A stretch of DNA of 64,000 nt, taken from contig NZ_JAFCJK010000001.1 in assembly GCF_018131005.1 (NCBI RefSeq), positions 310,001 through 374,000 on the forward strand. The letters are read 5' to 3'. Source of the DNA: Bradyrhizobium lablabi. GTDB lineage: Bacteria; Pseudomonadota; Alphaproteobacteria; Rhizobiales; Xanthobacteraceae. Of the stretch, positions 1 to 7,682 are shown piece by piece (position 1 is the first letter of the stretch; every line of letters starts with the position of its first letter). Both the position numbers and the translations under genes were made by a program. The notes under the pieces were generated by a model that saw only the letters and a list, made by a program, of their open reading frames with translations, did no database searches and was not told the origin of the DNA.

Positions 1-273
1 GATCGGCTTCGGCGAGTCGTCCATCAGGGCGAGCACTTCGGCGAGGCCGGGCGGCTTCGGCGGCTTGCCGAATTCCGTGATGTCGGCGCCGGCAATGAAG
101 GTGCGACCGCCGCAGGTCAGCACGATGCCCTGCACTTGCGGATCAGCGATCGCGCTCTTCATGCATTCGAAGATGCCGCCGCGCACGGCGGCGCTCAGCG
201 CATTCACTGGAGGGCTGTTAACCGTGATGACAGCAATATTGTCCTGACGCTCGAGCTTGACGACTTCACTCAC
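1..273 (-). CDS. PimF/FadJ-type 3-hydroxyacyl-CoA dehydrogenase/enoyl-CoA hydratase, N-terminal part
   Basis: Only the first 91 codons are in the window; the gene runs off the left edge in frame. It starts with GTG at 273, preceded by an AGGGAGAG ribosome binding site. The visible part is a crotonase (enoyl-CoA hydratase) domain: it opens MSEVVKLERQDN, has the NSPPVNALS segment, and shows the oxyanion-hole region GRTFIAGADI. Crotonase at the N-terminus with this opening is typical of fused hydratase/3-hydroxyacyl-CoA dehydrogenases such as FadJ and R. palustris PimF, which carry out two steps of beta-oxidation. The dehydrogenase half is outside the window, so the fusion is inferred. It is divergent from an IclR-type regulator, the arrangement I would expect for a pim-like dicarboxylate operon. 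Confidence 0.8.
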   Translation of the reverse strand, partial: MSEVVKLERQDNIAVITVNSPPVNALSAAVRGGIFECMKSAIADPQVQGIVLTCGGRTFIAGADITEFGKPPKPPGLAEVLALMDDSPKPI

Positions 274-352
274 GGCGGCTCTCCCTGGATGCTTGATCTT
301 CAACTTGTGTTGAGTAGCTGCGCGACCTCGTCACACAACCACCATCTGGGTC

Positions 353-371
353 AATTTCGCACAGCGAAATT
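353..371. promoter_or_regulatory. Perfect inverted repeat, candidate IclR-family operator
   Basis: AATTTCGC-ACA-GCGAAATT is a perfect 8-bp inverted repeat with a 3-nt centre. It lies between the divergent PimF-like gene (start 273) and the IclR-family gene (start about 428). IclR-family regulators commonly bind short palindromes of this kind in divergent promoters, so it could control both genes. Binding is inferred. Confidence 0.55.
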
Positions 372-427
372 AAATTCCACATCTTGACAGGGAGGGTTAT
401 TTTGAAGCACGAGCCTTGTCAACGAGC

Positions 428-1312
428 ATGACAAAGCAGCAAGGTATGAAGCGTTCTGGCAAGAAAGCAGCGACCGATCGTAACTTCGTTGTCGCACTTT
501 CACGCGGACTTGATGTCCTGCGCGCGTTCCAACCCAATGACGGGCTCCTCGGCAATCAGGAGATTGCAGCTCGCACGAAGCTGCCGAAGCCAACGATCTC
601 CCGGTTGACCTATACATTGACCAAGCTGGGATACCTTACACCTGTTCCAAAGTTCGAGAAGTACCAGCTGGCGCCGTCGGCGATGGCGCTCGGCTATGCG
701 GCGCTCGCCAATCTCGGCGTTCGGCACTTGTCCGAACCCTACCGGGAAGAGGTGATGCGCGAGACCGGCGGCGCCGTCGCGGTCGGCGGTCGCGACCGCC
801 ACAGCATGATCTATTTCGGCCAAAGCCGGAACGGCTTAACCCTCGGGGTACAACTCGACGTCGGTTCACGGATACCCATCGCCACCACCGCGATGGGACG
901 CGCTTATGTCTGGGCACTAACCCCCGACGAGCGTACCGCTTTGTTCCGCGAACTGCGCGATCACTATGGCAGCCGCTGGGCCAAGATGCGGGACCGCATC
1001 GAACGCTCCGGTGAGACGGTCGCGAAATATGGCTTCGCGATCTCCGCGGGCGACTGGCAGAACGATGTCGCCGCGGTCGGCGTCGCCCTGAAGCTGAATG
1101 ATGGAACGGGCCCCTATTCGTTCAATTGTGGCGCGCCGGCATTCCGCTTCACGGAAGATCGATTGCGCAACGACATTGGACCTCGTCTTGTCGCGATGGT
1201 AAGGAACATCGAGCAAGCGCTCGGTGGGATGGCGCCGCAATCCAAACAAGAAGAAAGTAAAAAGTCTAGACCAGGAGGGAAAGTTGCACGTTTGGCCGAG
1301 GGGATCAGATAG
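428..1312 (+). CDS. IclR-family transcriptional regulator
   Basis: The protein is about 294 residues and has the IclR layout: an N-terminal winged helix-turn-helix (GLLGNQEIAARTKLPKPTIS, then the recognition helix region SRLTYTLTKLGYL) followed by a C-terminal effector-binding domain. The start is uncertain. ATG 428 is used here; TTG 416 and ATG 446 are in frame, and 446 has a better-placed AAGG. The best Shine-Dalgarno (GGAGG at 391-395) is too far upstream to decide. It sits between a divergent beta-oxidation gene and a downstream Liv-type importer, so it probably senses the imported acid or its CoA ester and controls both. The C-terminal tail is lysine/arginine rich. Confidence 0.85.
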   Translation: MTKQQGMKRSGKKAATDRNFVVALSRGLDVLRAFQPNDGLLGNQEIAARTKLPKPTISRLTYTLTKLGYLTPVPKFEKYQLAPSAMALGYAALANLGVRHLSEPYREEVMRETGGAVAVGGRDRHSMIYFGQSRNGLTLGVQLDVGSRIPIATTAMGRAYVWALTPDERTALFRELRDHYGSRWAKMRDRIERSGETVAKYGFAISAGDWQNDVAAVGVALKLNDGTGPYSFNCGAPAFRFTEDRLRNDIGPRLVAMVRNIEQALGGMAPQSKQEESKKSRPGGKVARLAEGIR

Positions 1313-1327
1313 CTTCCATCACGACCG

Positions 1328-1341
1328 GCGAAGCGCTTCGC
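1328..1341. promoter_or_regulatory. Perfect 14-bp palindrome upstream of the Liv operon
   Basis: GCGAAGCGCTTCGC is a perfect palindrome in the 69-nt gap between the IclR gene and the first transporter gene. Its GCGAA/TTCGC arms resemble those of the 353-371 repeat in opposite order. It may be an operator or chance in GC-rich DNA. Confidence 0.3.
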
Positions 1342-1381
1342 AGGTTCGCTCGCACCGCATGACAATGGCGGGCGAGACGAG

Positions 1382-2179
1382 ATGACGCAGGCACAGGTCG
1401 CGCAGGGACATGCCCCCCTGCTTGCGGTTCGCGACGTCAGCGTCGTGTTCGGCGGCATCATCGCCCTCAACGGCGTGTCGTTCGACATGCGCAAGGGCCA
1501 GATCCTCGGCCTGATCGGCCCGAATGGCGCCGGCAAGACGACATTGTTCAACTGCCTGTCGCGGCTTTACCAGCCGTCGTCCGGCGACATCCTGATGGAA
1601 GGCGTCAGCATCCTGACCCGCCCGCCGCACCGGATCGCCGAGATCGGCATCGGCCGCACGTTCCAGAACGTCGCACTGTTTCCCAATCTTTCGGTGCTCG
1701 ACAATGTGCGCGTCGGCGCTCATGCCCGCACCTCCAGCGACATCGTCAGCGACTCCCTCCGGCTTGCCTGGGTTCGCCGCGGCGAAGCGGCAATGAATGA
1801 AAAGGTGCATGAGATCCTCGGCTATCTCGACCTCGAGGACGTTGCGCACACCACCGTGTCCGGCCTGCCCTTCGGCACGCAGAAGCGCGTGGAACTGGCG
1901 CGGGCGCTCGCCGCAGACCCGAAGATCCTCCTGCTCGACGAGCCGGCCGGCGGCCTCAACCATGAGGAAGTCTATGTGCTTGGCGACCTCATCCGCAAAA
2001 TCCGCGACGACCGCCACATCACGGTGTTGCTGGTCGAGCATCACATGGGGCTCGTGATGTCGATCGCCGACCATGTCGTGGCGCTCAACTTCGGCCGCAA
2101 GCTGGCCGAGGGAACGCCGGCCCAGGTCCAGGCCGACCCGGATGTCATCAAGGCCTATCTGGGGAGCAAGGATCAATGA
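1382..2179 (+). CDS. livG: Branched-chain-type ABC transporter ATP-binding protein (LivG family)
   Basis: This 265-residue cytoplasmic ATPase powers a LivHM-type importer. Walker A (GPNGAGKT) is at residues 46-53, the Walker B segment reads ILLLDEPAGGLN, and the switch histidine is in LLVEHHMGLV. The usual LSGGQ signature is replaced by the less common LPFGTQ, as is often seen in LivG proteins, whose signature is commonly degenerate. The C-terminus ([10 protein letters not shown]) is diagnostic of LivG. It starts the operon livG-livF-livH-livM-binding protein and overlaps livF by four bases (ATGA), which indicates translational coupling. The name is family-level; the substrate need not be an amino acid. 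Confidence 0.93.
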   Translation: MTQAQVAQGHAPLLAVRDVSVVFGGIIALNGVSFDMRKGQILGLIGPNGAGKTTLFNCLSRLYQPSSGDILMEGVSILTRPPHRIAEIGIGRTFQNVALFPNLSVLDNVRVGAHARTSSDIVSDSLRLAWVRRGEAAMNEKVHEILGYLDLEDVAHTTVSGLPFGTQKRVELARALAADPKILLLDEPAGGLNHEEVYVLGDLIRKIRDDRHITVLLVEHHMGLVMSIADHVVALNFGRKLAEGTPAQVQADPDVIKAYLGSKDQ

Positions 2180-2889
2180 CCGCGATGCTCAACGTCAAGG
2201 ACCTGCGCGCCTATTACGGCCAGGTCCAGGCCCTGCACGGCCTCAATTTCTCGCTCGACGAGGGCTCGCTGACCACGCTGCTGGGCGCTAACGGCGCCGG
2301 CAAGACCACGACGCTGCGGGCGATCTGCAACATGGTGCGCTCCACCGGCGCGATCGAGTTCGAAGGCAAGCCGATCGGCGCCCGTTCGACCGAAAACGTC
2401 GTCCGCCTCGGCATCGCCCATGTGCCGCAGGGCCGCGGCACCTTCACCACAATGACGGTCGAGGAGAACCTGCAACTCGGGGCCATCACCCGCACCGACA
2501 AGAAGAACATCGTCGCCGACATCGAACGGATGTACGATCACTTTCCGGTGCTCAAGCAGCGCTACACGCAACAGGCCGGCACGCTTTCGGGCGGCGAGCA
2601 GCAGATGCTCGCCGTCGCTCGTGCGCTGATGCTGCGGCCGCGGCTGATGCTGCTCGACGAGCCGTCGTTCGGCCTCGCGCCGCTGATCGTGCGTGACCTG
2701 TTCCGTATCCTCGGCAAGATCAATCGTGAGGAAAAGGTCACCATCCTGGTTGTCGAACAGAACGCCCAGCTCGCGCTCGAGCTCGCCGATCAGGCCTATG
2801 TGATCGAAACCGGGCGGATTGTGATGTCGGGCGACGCCAAGGACATCGCGAACAACGAAGACGTCCGTAAATCCTATCTCGGCTACTGA
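2176..2889 (+). CDS. livF: Branched-chain-type ABC transporter ATP-binding protein (LivF family)
   Basis: This 237-residue protein is the second ATPase of the importer. Walker A (GANGAGKT) is at residues 37-44, the signature is canonical (LSGGEQQMLAVARAL), and Walker B reads LMLLDEPSFGLAP, all typical of LivF. The terminal segment (NNEDVRKSYLGY) also fits. Its start overlaps the livG stop, and livH follows after 11 bases with a GAGGAG-type ribosome binding site. It is expected to form a heterodimer with LivG on the cytoplasmic face of the LivHM permease pair. Confidence 0.93.
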   Translation: MTAMLNVKDLRAYYGQVQALHGLNFSLDEGSLTTLLGANGAGKTTTLRAICNMVRSTGAIEFEGKPIGARSTENVVRLGIAHVPQGRGTFTTMTVEENLQLGAITRTDKKNIVADIERMYDHFPVLKQRYTQQAGTLSGGEQQMLAVARALMLRPRLMLLDEPSFGLAPLIVRDLFRILGKINREEKVTILVVEQNAQLALELADQAYVIETGRIVMSGDAKDIANNEDVRKSYLGY

Positions 2890-2900
2890 GGAGCTGGACA

Positions 2901-3779
2901 ATGGAGCTTTTTGCCAACCAGGTCCTTGCCGGCATCGCTACCGGCGCGATCTATGCCTGCATGGCGCTCGCTGTGGTCATGATCTACCAGGCCATCGACC
3001 ACCTGAATTTCGCCCAGGGCGAAATGGCAATGTTCTCGACCTTCGTCTCCTGGCAGCTGATGCAATGGGGCGTGCCCTATTGGGGAGCCTTTGTGCTCAC
3101 CGTCGCCTTCTCGTTTGCCGCCGGCATCGCGATCGAGCGGTTGCTGTTCAAGCCGCTCGCCAAGGCACCGATCCTGACCAATGTCGCCGGTTTCATCGCG
3201 CTGTATGCGATCATCAACAGCGTCGCCGGCCTGATCTGGGACTTCACGATCAAGCAATATCCGACCCCGTTCGGTTCCTCGCCGTTCCTCGGCAGCCAGC
3301 TGATTTCGACCCATCAGGCCGGCATGATCGGCATCACGGTATTGTTGCTGGTCCTGCTGTTCATTTTCTTCCGCTTCACCCGGGTGGGCCTTGCGATGCG
3401 TGCAGCCGCGTCGTTGCCTGAATCGGCGCGGCTCGTCGGCATCAACACCTCATGGATGATCGCGCTGGGTTGGGGCATGGCGGCCGCGATCGGCTCGATC
3501 GCCGGCATGATGATCGCGCCGGTGGTGTTCCTCGAGCCGAACATGATGCTCGGCGTCCTGATCTACGGATTTGCCGCCGCCGTGCTAGGCGGCCTGACCA
3601 GTCCGTTCGGGGCCGTCGTCGGCGGCTTCCTGGTCGGGATATTCGAGAACCTGGTCGGAACCTACATCCCCGGCGTCGGGAATGAGCTGAAACTCCCGAT
3701 CGCGCTTGCGCTGATCGTCACCGTCCTGGTCGTCAAACCGGCAGGCCTGTTCGGCCGGCCCATCGTGAAGCGAGTTTGA
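2901..3779 (+). CDS. livH: Branched-chain-type ABC transporter permease (LivH family)
   Basis: This 292-residue integral membrane protein has about eight predicted hydrophobic helices. It carries LivH family landmarks: the N-terminal GAIYACMALAVVMIYQA helix, the LNFAQGE motif near residue 36, and the C-terminal SPFGAVVGGFLVGIFENL segment. It pairs with LivM to form the translocation channel. The ATG at 2901 follows GAGGAGCTGGACA, a clear Shine-Dalgarno. It belongs to the tightly packed five-gene transport operon. Confidence 0.92.
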   Translation: MELFANQVLAGIATGAIYACMALAVVMIYQAIDHLNFAQGEMAMFSTFVSWQLMQWGVPYWGAFVLTVAFSFAAGIAIERLLFKPLAKAPILTNVAGFIALYAIINSVAGLIWDFTIKQYPTPFGSSPFLGSQLISTHQAGMIGITVLLLVLLFIFFRFTRVGLAMRAAASLPESARLVGINTSWMIALGWGMAAAIGSIAGMMIAPVVFLEPNMMLGVLIYGFAAAVLGGLTSPFGAVVGGFLVGIFENLVGTYIPGVGNELKLPIALALIVTVLVVKPAGLFGRPIVKRV

Positions 3780-3781
3780 TC

Positions 3782-4798
3782 ATGAGCGCCGCTGAAGAAG
3801 TCGTCACGGAAGCCGCCGCCGTCGAGGCAGTTCCCAAGCGCGCCATGACGCTCGGCTACGGCACCTCGCTCGTGGTGCTCGCCGCGCTCATCCTCACGCC
3901 GCTGTTCGTGAAGAACTTCATTATCTTCCAGATGACGATGCTGCTGATCTACGGCCTTGCGGTGCTCGCGCTGAACATCCTGACCGGCGGCAGCGGGCAG
4001 TTCTCGCTCGGCCAGAGCGCTTTCTATGCGGTCGGTGCCTACACCTCGGCGATCCTGATGGAACATGCGGGCATGAACTATGCCCTGACGCTGCCGGTCG
4101 CCGGCCTCATCTGCTTCGGCTTCGGCTTCCTGTTCGGCCAGCCGGCCTTGCGCCTCTCGGGCGTCTACCTTGCCCTTGCGACCTTTGCGCTCGCCACGGC
4201 GATGCCGCAGCTCCTGAAACTCGGCTATTTCGAGCATTGGACCGGCGGTGTGCAGGGCCTGGTCGTGACCAAGCCGGACGCGCCGTTCGGCCTGCCGATG
4301 TCGCAGGACATGTGGCTTTACTACTTCACGCTGGCGATCACGATCGCGATCTACATCGCCTCGGTGAACCTGCTGCGCTCCCGCTCAGGCCGCGCCTTCA
4401 TGGCGATCCGCGACAACGAGATCGCCGCCTCCGCGATGGGCGTCGACGTCGCGCTGTACAAGACGCTGGCATTCGGCGTCTCCGCCGGCATCACCGGCGT
4501 CGCCGGCGGCCTCGGGGCTATCGCGGTTCAGTTCGTTGCGCCTGACGGCTACACCATCACGCTGGCGATCTCGCTGTTCCTCGGCATGGTGGTCGGCGGC
4601 GTCGGCTGGCTGCCCGGCTCGATCGTCGGAAGCGCCTTCATCATCTTCGTGCCCAACATTGCCGAAGGCATTTCCAAAGGCCTGTCCGGCGCCGTGTTCG
4701 GCGTGCTGTTGTTCCTCGTCATCTTCCTCGTGCCGCATGGCGCAAGGCAGGTCGCGATCATTGCCCAGCAACTGATCGGAAAACTCAAGAAGAACTAA
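3782..4798 (+). CDS. livM: Branched-chain-type ABC transporter permease (LivM family)
   Basis: This roughly 338-residue polytopic membrane protein is the second permease subunit. Diagnostic segments are GGSGQFSLGQSAFYAVGAYT near residue 75, GVYLALATFALATAMPQLLK, and the cytoplasmic loop RSGRAFMAIRDNEIAASAMG that contacts the ATPases. ATG 3782 is two bases after the livH stop; an in-frame TTG at 3776 overlapping that stop is possible but less likely. The C-terminus is lysine rich (GKLKKN). The first binding-protein gene follows 31 bases later with an AGGAGA ribosome binding site, so one transcript could carry both. Confidence 0.92.
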   Translation: MSAAEEVVTEAAAVEAVPKRAMTLGYGTSLVVLAALILTPLFVKNFIIFQMTMLLIYGLAVLALNILTGGSGQFSLGQSAFYAVGAYTSAILMEHAGMNYALTLPVAGLICFGFGFLFGQPALRLSGVYLALATFALATAMPQLLKLGYFEHWTGGVQGLVVTKPDAPFGLPMSQDMWLYYFTLAITIAIYIASVNLLRSRSGRAFMAIRDNEIAASAMGVDVALYKTLAFGVSAGITGVAGGLGAIAVQFVAPDGYTITLAISLFLGMVVGGVGWLPGSIVGSAFIIFVPNIAEGISKGLSGAVFGVLLFLVIFLVPHGARQVAIIAQQLIGKLKKN

Positions 4799-4829
4799 GA
4801 GACTGAAAGAAGCAAAACCAGGAGACATT

Positions 4830-6059
4830 ATGCTTTCTACCTTACGGATCGCCGCGGTTTCCGCGGCGGTCGTCGCTATTGTCACGACGTCCACCGCGGC
4901 CTTTGCCCAGAAGAAATACGACACCGGCGCGACCGACACCGAGATCAAGATCGGAAATATCATCCCCTACAGCGGACCGGCATCCGCCTACGGCGTGATC
5001 GGCAAGACCGAAGAAGCCTATTTCAGGATGATCAACGATCAGGGCGGCATTAACGGCCGCAAGATCAACTTCGTCACCTACGACGACGCCTACTCGCCGC
5101 CGAAGGCGGTCGAGCAGGTGCGCAAGCTGGTCGAGAGCGACGAGGTGCTCGCCGTGTTCAATCCGCTCGGCACGCCCTCGAACACCGCGATCCAGAAGTA
5201 CCTCAACGGCAAGAAGATCCCGCAGCTGTTCGTCGCCACCGGCGCGACCAAGTGGAACGATCCGAAGAACTTCCCGTGGACCATGGGCTGGCAGCCGAGC
5301 TACCAGAGCGAGGCGCAGATCTATGCCAAGTGGCTGTTGAAGGAGAAGCCCGACGCCAAGATCGCGGTGTTCTATCAGAACGACGATTTCGGCAAGGATT
5401 ACCTCAAGGGCACCAAGGACGGACTCGGCGCCAAGGCTGCATCCATGATCGTCATGGAGGAAAGCTACGAAGTGTCCGAGCCGTCGATCGACGGGCACAT
5501 CGTCAAGATCAAGGCCGCCAACCCGGATGTGCTCCTGATCTACGCCACGCCGAAATTCGGCGCGCAGACCATCAAGAAGACCGCCGAGCTCGGCTGGAAG
5601 CCGCTGCAGATCATCACCAACGTGTCGGCTTCCGTCGGCAGCGTGATGCAGCCGGCCGGCTTCGACAACGCGCAGGGCGTGCTGTCGGCAGCCTACGCCA
5701 AGGATGGTGCCGATCCGCAGTGGAACGACGATCCCGGCATGAAGAAGTGGCTTGCGTTCCTCGACAAGTACATGCCGGGCGCCGACCGGACCGATGGCAG
5801 CATCGTCTACGGCTATGGCGCGGCGCAAACGCTCGCGAAGGTGCTCGAAATGTGCGGTAATGACCTCACCCGCGCCAACGTCATGAAGCAGGCAGCGAGC
5901 CTGAAGGACTTTGAGCCCGACACGCTGTTGCCCGGTGTCAAGATCAACACCTCGGCCGCCGACTTCGCCCCGGTCGCTCAGTTGAAGATGCAGCGATTCA
6001 AGGGCCAGAAATGGGAACTGTTCGGCGAAATCATTTCCGGCGACGTTCCCGCCGACTAG
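4830..6059 (+). CDS. ABC transporter periplasmic binding protein, paralogue 1 of 5
   Basis: This 409-residue type I periplasmic binding protein (Peripla_BP_6, LivK-like fold) has a signal peptide cleaved near AFA-QKKYD (about residue 26). The mature protein begins with the shared IKIGNIIPYSGPASAYGVIG segment, which lines the ligand cleft in this family. Further shared landmarks are TYDDAYSPPKAVEQ, ATGATKWNDP and YQNDDFGKDYLKG. It directly follows livM and is the member most likely to be made in stoichiometry with the importer. The 409-residue length matches the other four copies. No sequence feature tells me the ligand; the pim-like context suggests an organic acid. Confidence 0.92.
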   Translation: MLSTLRIAAVSAAVVAIVTTSTAAFAQKKYDTGATDTEIKIGNIIPYSGPASAYGVIGKTEEAYFRMINDQGGINGRKINFVTYDDAYSPPKAVEQVRKLVESDEVLAVFNPLGTPSNTAIQKYLNGKKIPQLFVATGATKWNDPKNFPWTMGWQPSYQSEAQIYAKWLLKEKPDAKIAVFYQNDDFGKDYLKGTKDGLGAKAASMIVMEESYEVSEPSIDGHIVKIKAANPDVLLIYATPKFGAQTIKKTAELGWKPLQIITNVSASVGSVMQPAGFDNAQGVLSAAYAKDGADPQWNDDPGMKKWLAFLDKYMPGADRTDGSIVYGYGAAQTLAKVLEMCGNDLTRANVMKQAASLKDFEPDTLLPGVKINTSAADFAPVAQLKMQRFKGQKWELFGEIISGDVPAD

Positions 6060-6064
6060 AGTCT

Positions 6065-6150
6065 TTCCGGTTCTGATTGAATCAGAACCGGAGCTCTGTT
6101 GACGCGTTTTTCTTCAAGCGAAGCCGTATCCCCTTCGCTCGAAAACGCTA
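6065..6150. repeat. Interspersed palindromic repeat, Bradyrhizobium type
   Basis: Two parts are visible. The first is a 13-bp perfect inverted repeat centred on 6079 (TCCGGTTCTGATT and its complement). The second runs from GACGCGTTTTTCTTC at 6101 to CGCTCGAAAACGCT at 6136-6149 and is self-complementary at its ends. I recognise this combination as a repeat scattered between genes in Bradyrhizobium genomes. There is no T-run after the first hairpin, so it is not a classical terminator. Confidence 0.6.
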
Positions 6151-6180
6151 CAGCGCCGCGCAAAGCTGCGATGAACGACG

Positions 6181-6213
6181 AGCCCCCGCGACTTTGGTCG
6201 CGGGGGCTTTTTG
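6181..6213 (+). terminator. Rho-independent terminator after binding-protein gene 1
   Basis: A perfect 10-bp stem (GCCCCCGCGA at 6182-6191 with 6198-6207) and a 6-nt loop are followed by TTTTTG. It should end the liv-binding protein transcript and isolate the next paralogue. Confidence 0.85.
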
Positions 6214-6272
6214 TTGACGCTCCGTCCCGAAGGTATTGAAATGAACGAACCAAGAAAACGACGTGGGGAACC

Positions 6273-7499
6273 ATGACTGCAGTACGCCCGACCCTGATCG
6301 CGCTCTCCGTAGCGCTCGCGCTGATTGCCACAAGCTGCGGAACCGCTGAGGCCCAAAAGAAATACGACAGCGGCGCCAGCGACACCCAGATCAAGATCGG
6401 CAACATCATGCCCTATAGCGGTCCCGCCTCGGCCTATGGCGCGATCGGCAAGACCTTGGCCGCCTACTTCAAGATGATCAATGCGCAGGGCGGCATCAGG
6501 GGCCGCAAGATAACCTTCATCTCCTATGACGATGCCTATTCGCCGCCGAAAACGGTGGAGCAGGCGCGCCGCCTGGTCGAGGGCGACGAGGTGCTGCTGT
6601 TGTTCAACACACTTGGCACCGCAACGAACTCCGCGATCCAGAAGTACATGAACACGGAAAAAGTCCCGCAACTGTTCGTCGCCTCGGGCGCGTCCAAATG
6701 GAACGACCCCGAGAACTTTCCCTGGACGATGGGCTGGCAGCCGAGCTACCAGGACGAGGCCCATATCTATGCGAAATACCTGATCAGGGAGAAGCCCGGC
6801 GCCAAGGTCGCCGTACTCTATCAGAATGACGACTTCGGAAAGGACTATCTCAAGGGCCTCAAGGACGGTTTCGGGGACAAGGCGTCGATGATCGTTGCCG
6901 AGGAAAGCTACGAAACCTCGGAGCCCTCGATCGACAACCACGTCGTCGCGCTCAAGGCCGCCGGCGCCGACACGTTCGTCAGCATCACGACGCCGAAATT
7001 CGCGGCGCAGGCGATCAAGAAGATCGCCGAGATCGGATGGACACCGCTGCAGATCATCTCGAACGTCTCGACCTCCGTCGGTGGCGTGATGCAGCCGGCC
7101 GGTTTCGAAAACTCGCAGGGTATCCTGTCGGCGGCCTACGCCAAGGACGGCGCAGATCCGCAATGGGAAAAGGATCCCGGCATGCAGAGATTCCTTACCT
7201 TCCTGCAGAATTACTATCCGGAAGGCAACAGGCTCGACAGCTCCGTGATCTTCGGCTACGGCGCGGCGCAAACGATGATGAAGGTACTCGAGATGTGCGG
7301 CGACGACCTTACGCGCGCCAACGTCATGAGGCAGGCGGCGAGCCTGAAGGATTTTGTGCCGGATACGCTGCTGCCGGGCATCACCATCAATACGTCACCG
7401 ACCGACTTCGCGCCGATCGAGCAGTTGCAGCTGATGCGCTTCAAGGGCGAAAAGTGGGAGCTGTTCGGAGACGTCATGTCCGGCGGTCTGGGCCATTGA
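6273..7499 (+). CDS. ABC transporter periplasmic binding protein, paralogue 2 of 5
   Basis: A 408-residue secreted binding protein closely related to its upstream neighbour. The signal peptide contains a Cys in LIATSCGTAEAQKKYD; the short spacing to the shared AQKKYD cleavage site makes ordinary signal peptidase cleavage more likely than a lipobox. Family landmarks are kept: IKIGNIMPYSGPASAYG, SYDDAYSPPKTVEQ, ASGASKWNDP and YQNDDFGKDYLKG. It differs from copy 1 mainly around the ligand-facing stretches near residues 210-260. It has its own upstream gap and downstream terminator, so it could be transcribed alone. It has no permease of its own and presumably docks on the LivHM pair at 2901-4798. 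Confidence 0.9.
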   Translation: MTAVRPTLIALSVALALIATSCGTAEAQKKYDSGASDTQIKIGNIMPYSGPASAYGAIGKTLAAYFKMINAQGGIRGRKITFISYDDAYSPPKTVEQARRLVEGDEVLLLFNTLGTATNSAIQKYMNTEKVPQLFVASGASKWNDPENFPWTMGWQPSYQDEAHIYAKYLIREKPGAKVAVLYQNDDFGKDYLKGLKDGFGDKASMIVAEESYETSEPSIDNHVVALKAAGADTFVSITTPKFAAQAIKKIAEIGWTPLQIISNVSTSVGGVMQPAGFENSQGILSAAYAKDGADPQWEKDPGMQRFLTFLQNYYPEGNRLDSSVIFGYGAAQTMMKVLEMCGDDLTRANVMRQAASLKDFVPDTLLPGITINTSPTDFAPIEQLQLMRFKGEKWELFGDVMSGGLGH

Positions 7500-7549
7500 T
7501 ATTCCGCAGCGCGGGGGCAGCCGCCCCTTTCATGTTCGACGAAAAGACC

Positions 7550-7582
7550 GCCTCCCGCGACATCATCCCGGGGGGCTTTTTG
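7550..7582 (+). terminator. Rho-independent terminator after binding-protein gene 2
   Basis: GCCTCCC (7550-7556) pairs with GGGGGGC (7570-7576), with one G-T wobble, and is followed by TTTTTG. A smaller GGGGC/GCCCC hairpin with a TTT tail lies just upstream at 7514-7530. Confidence 0.75.
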
Positions 7583-7682
7583 TTGCTGGCATCAGGTGAA
7601 AGGTATTCAATGCGGGAAGGAGCCGCAAAGCGCTCCCAATCCAAAAACACCACACATTCACCGTGATCCAAGGGAGATCAAA

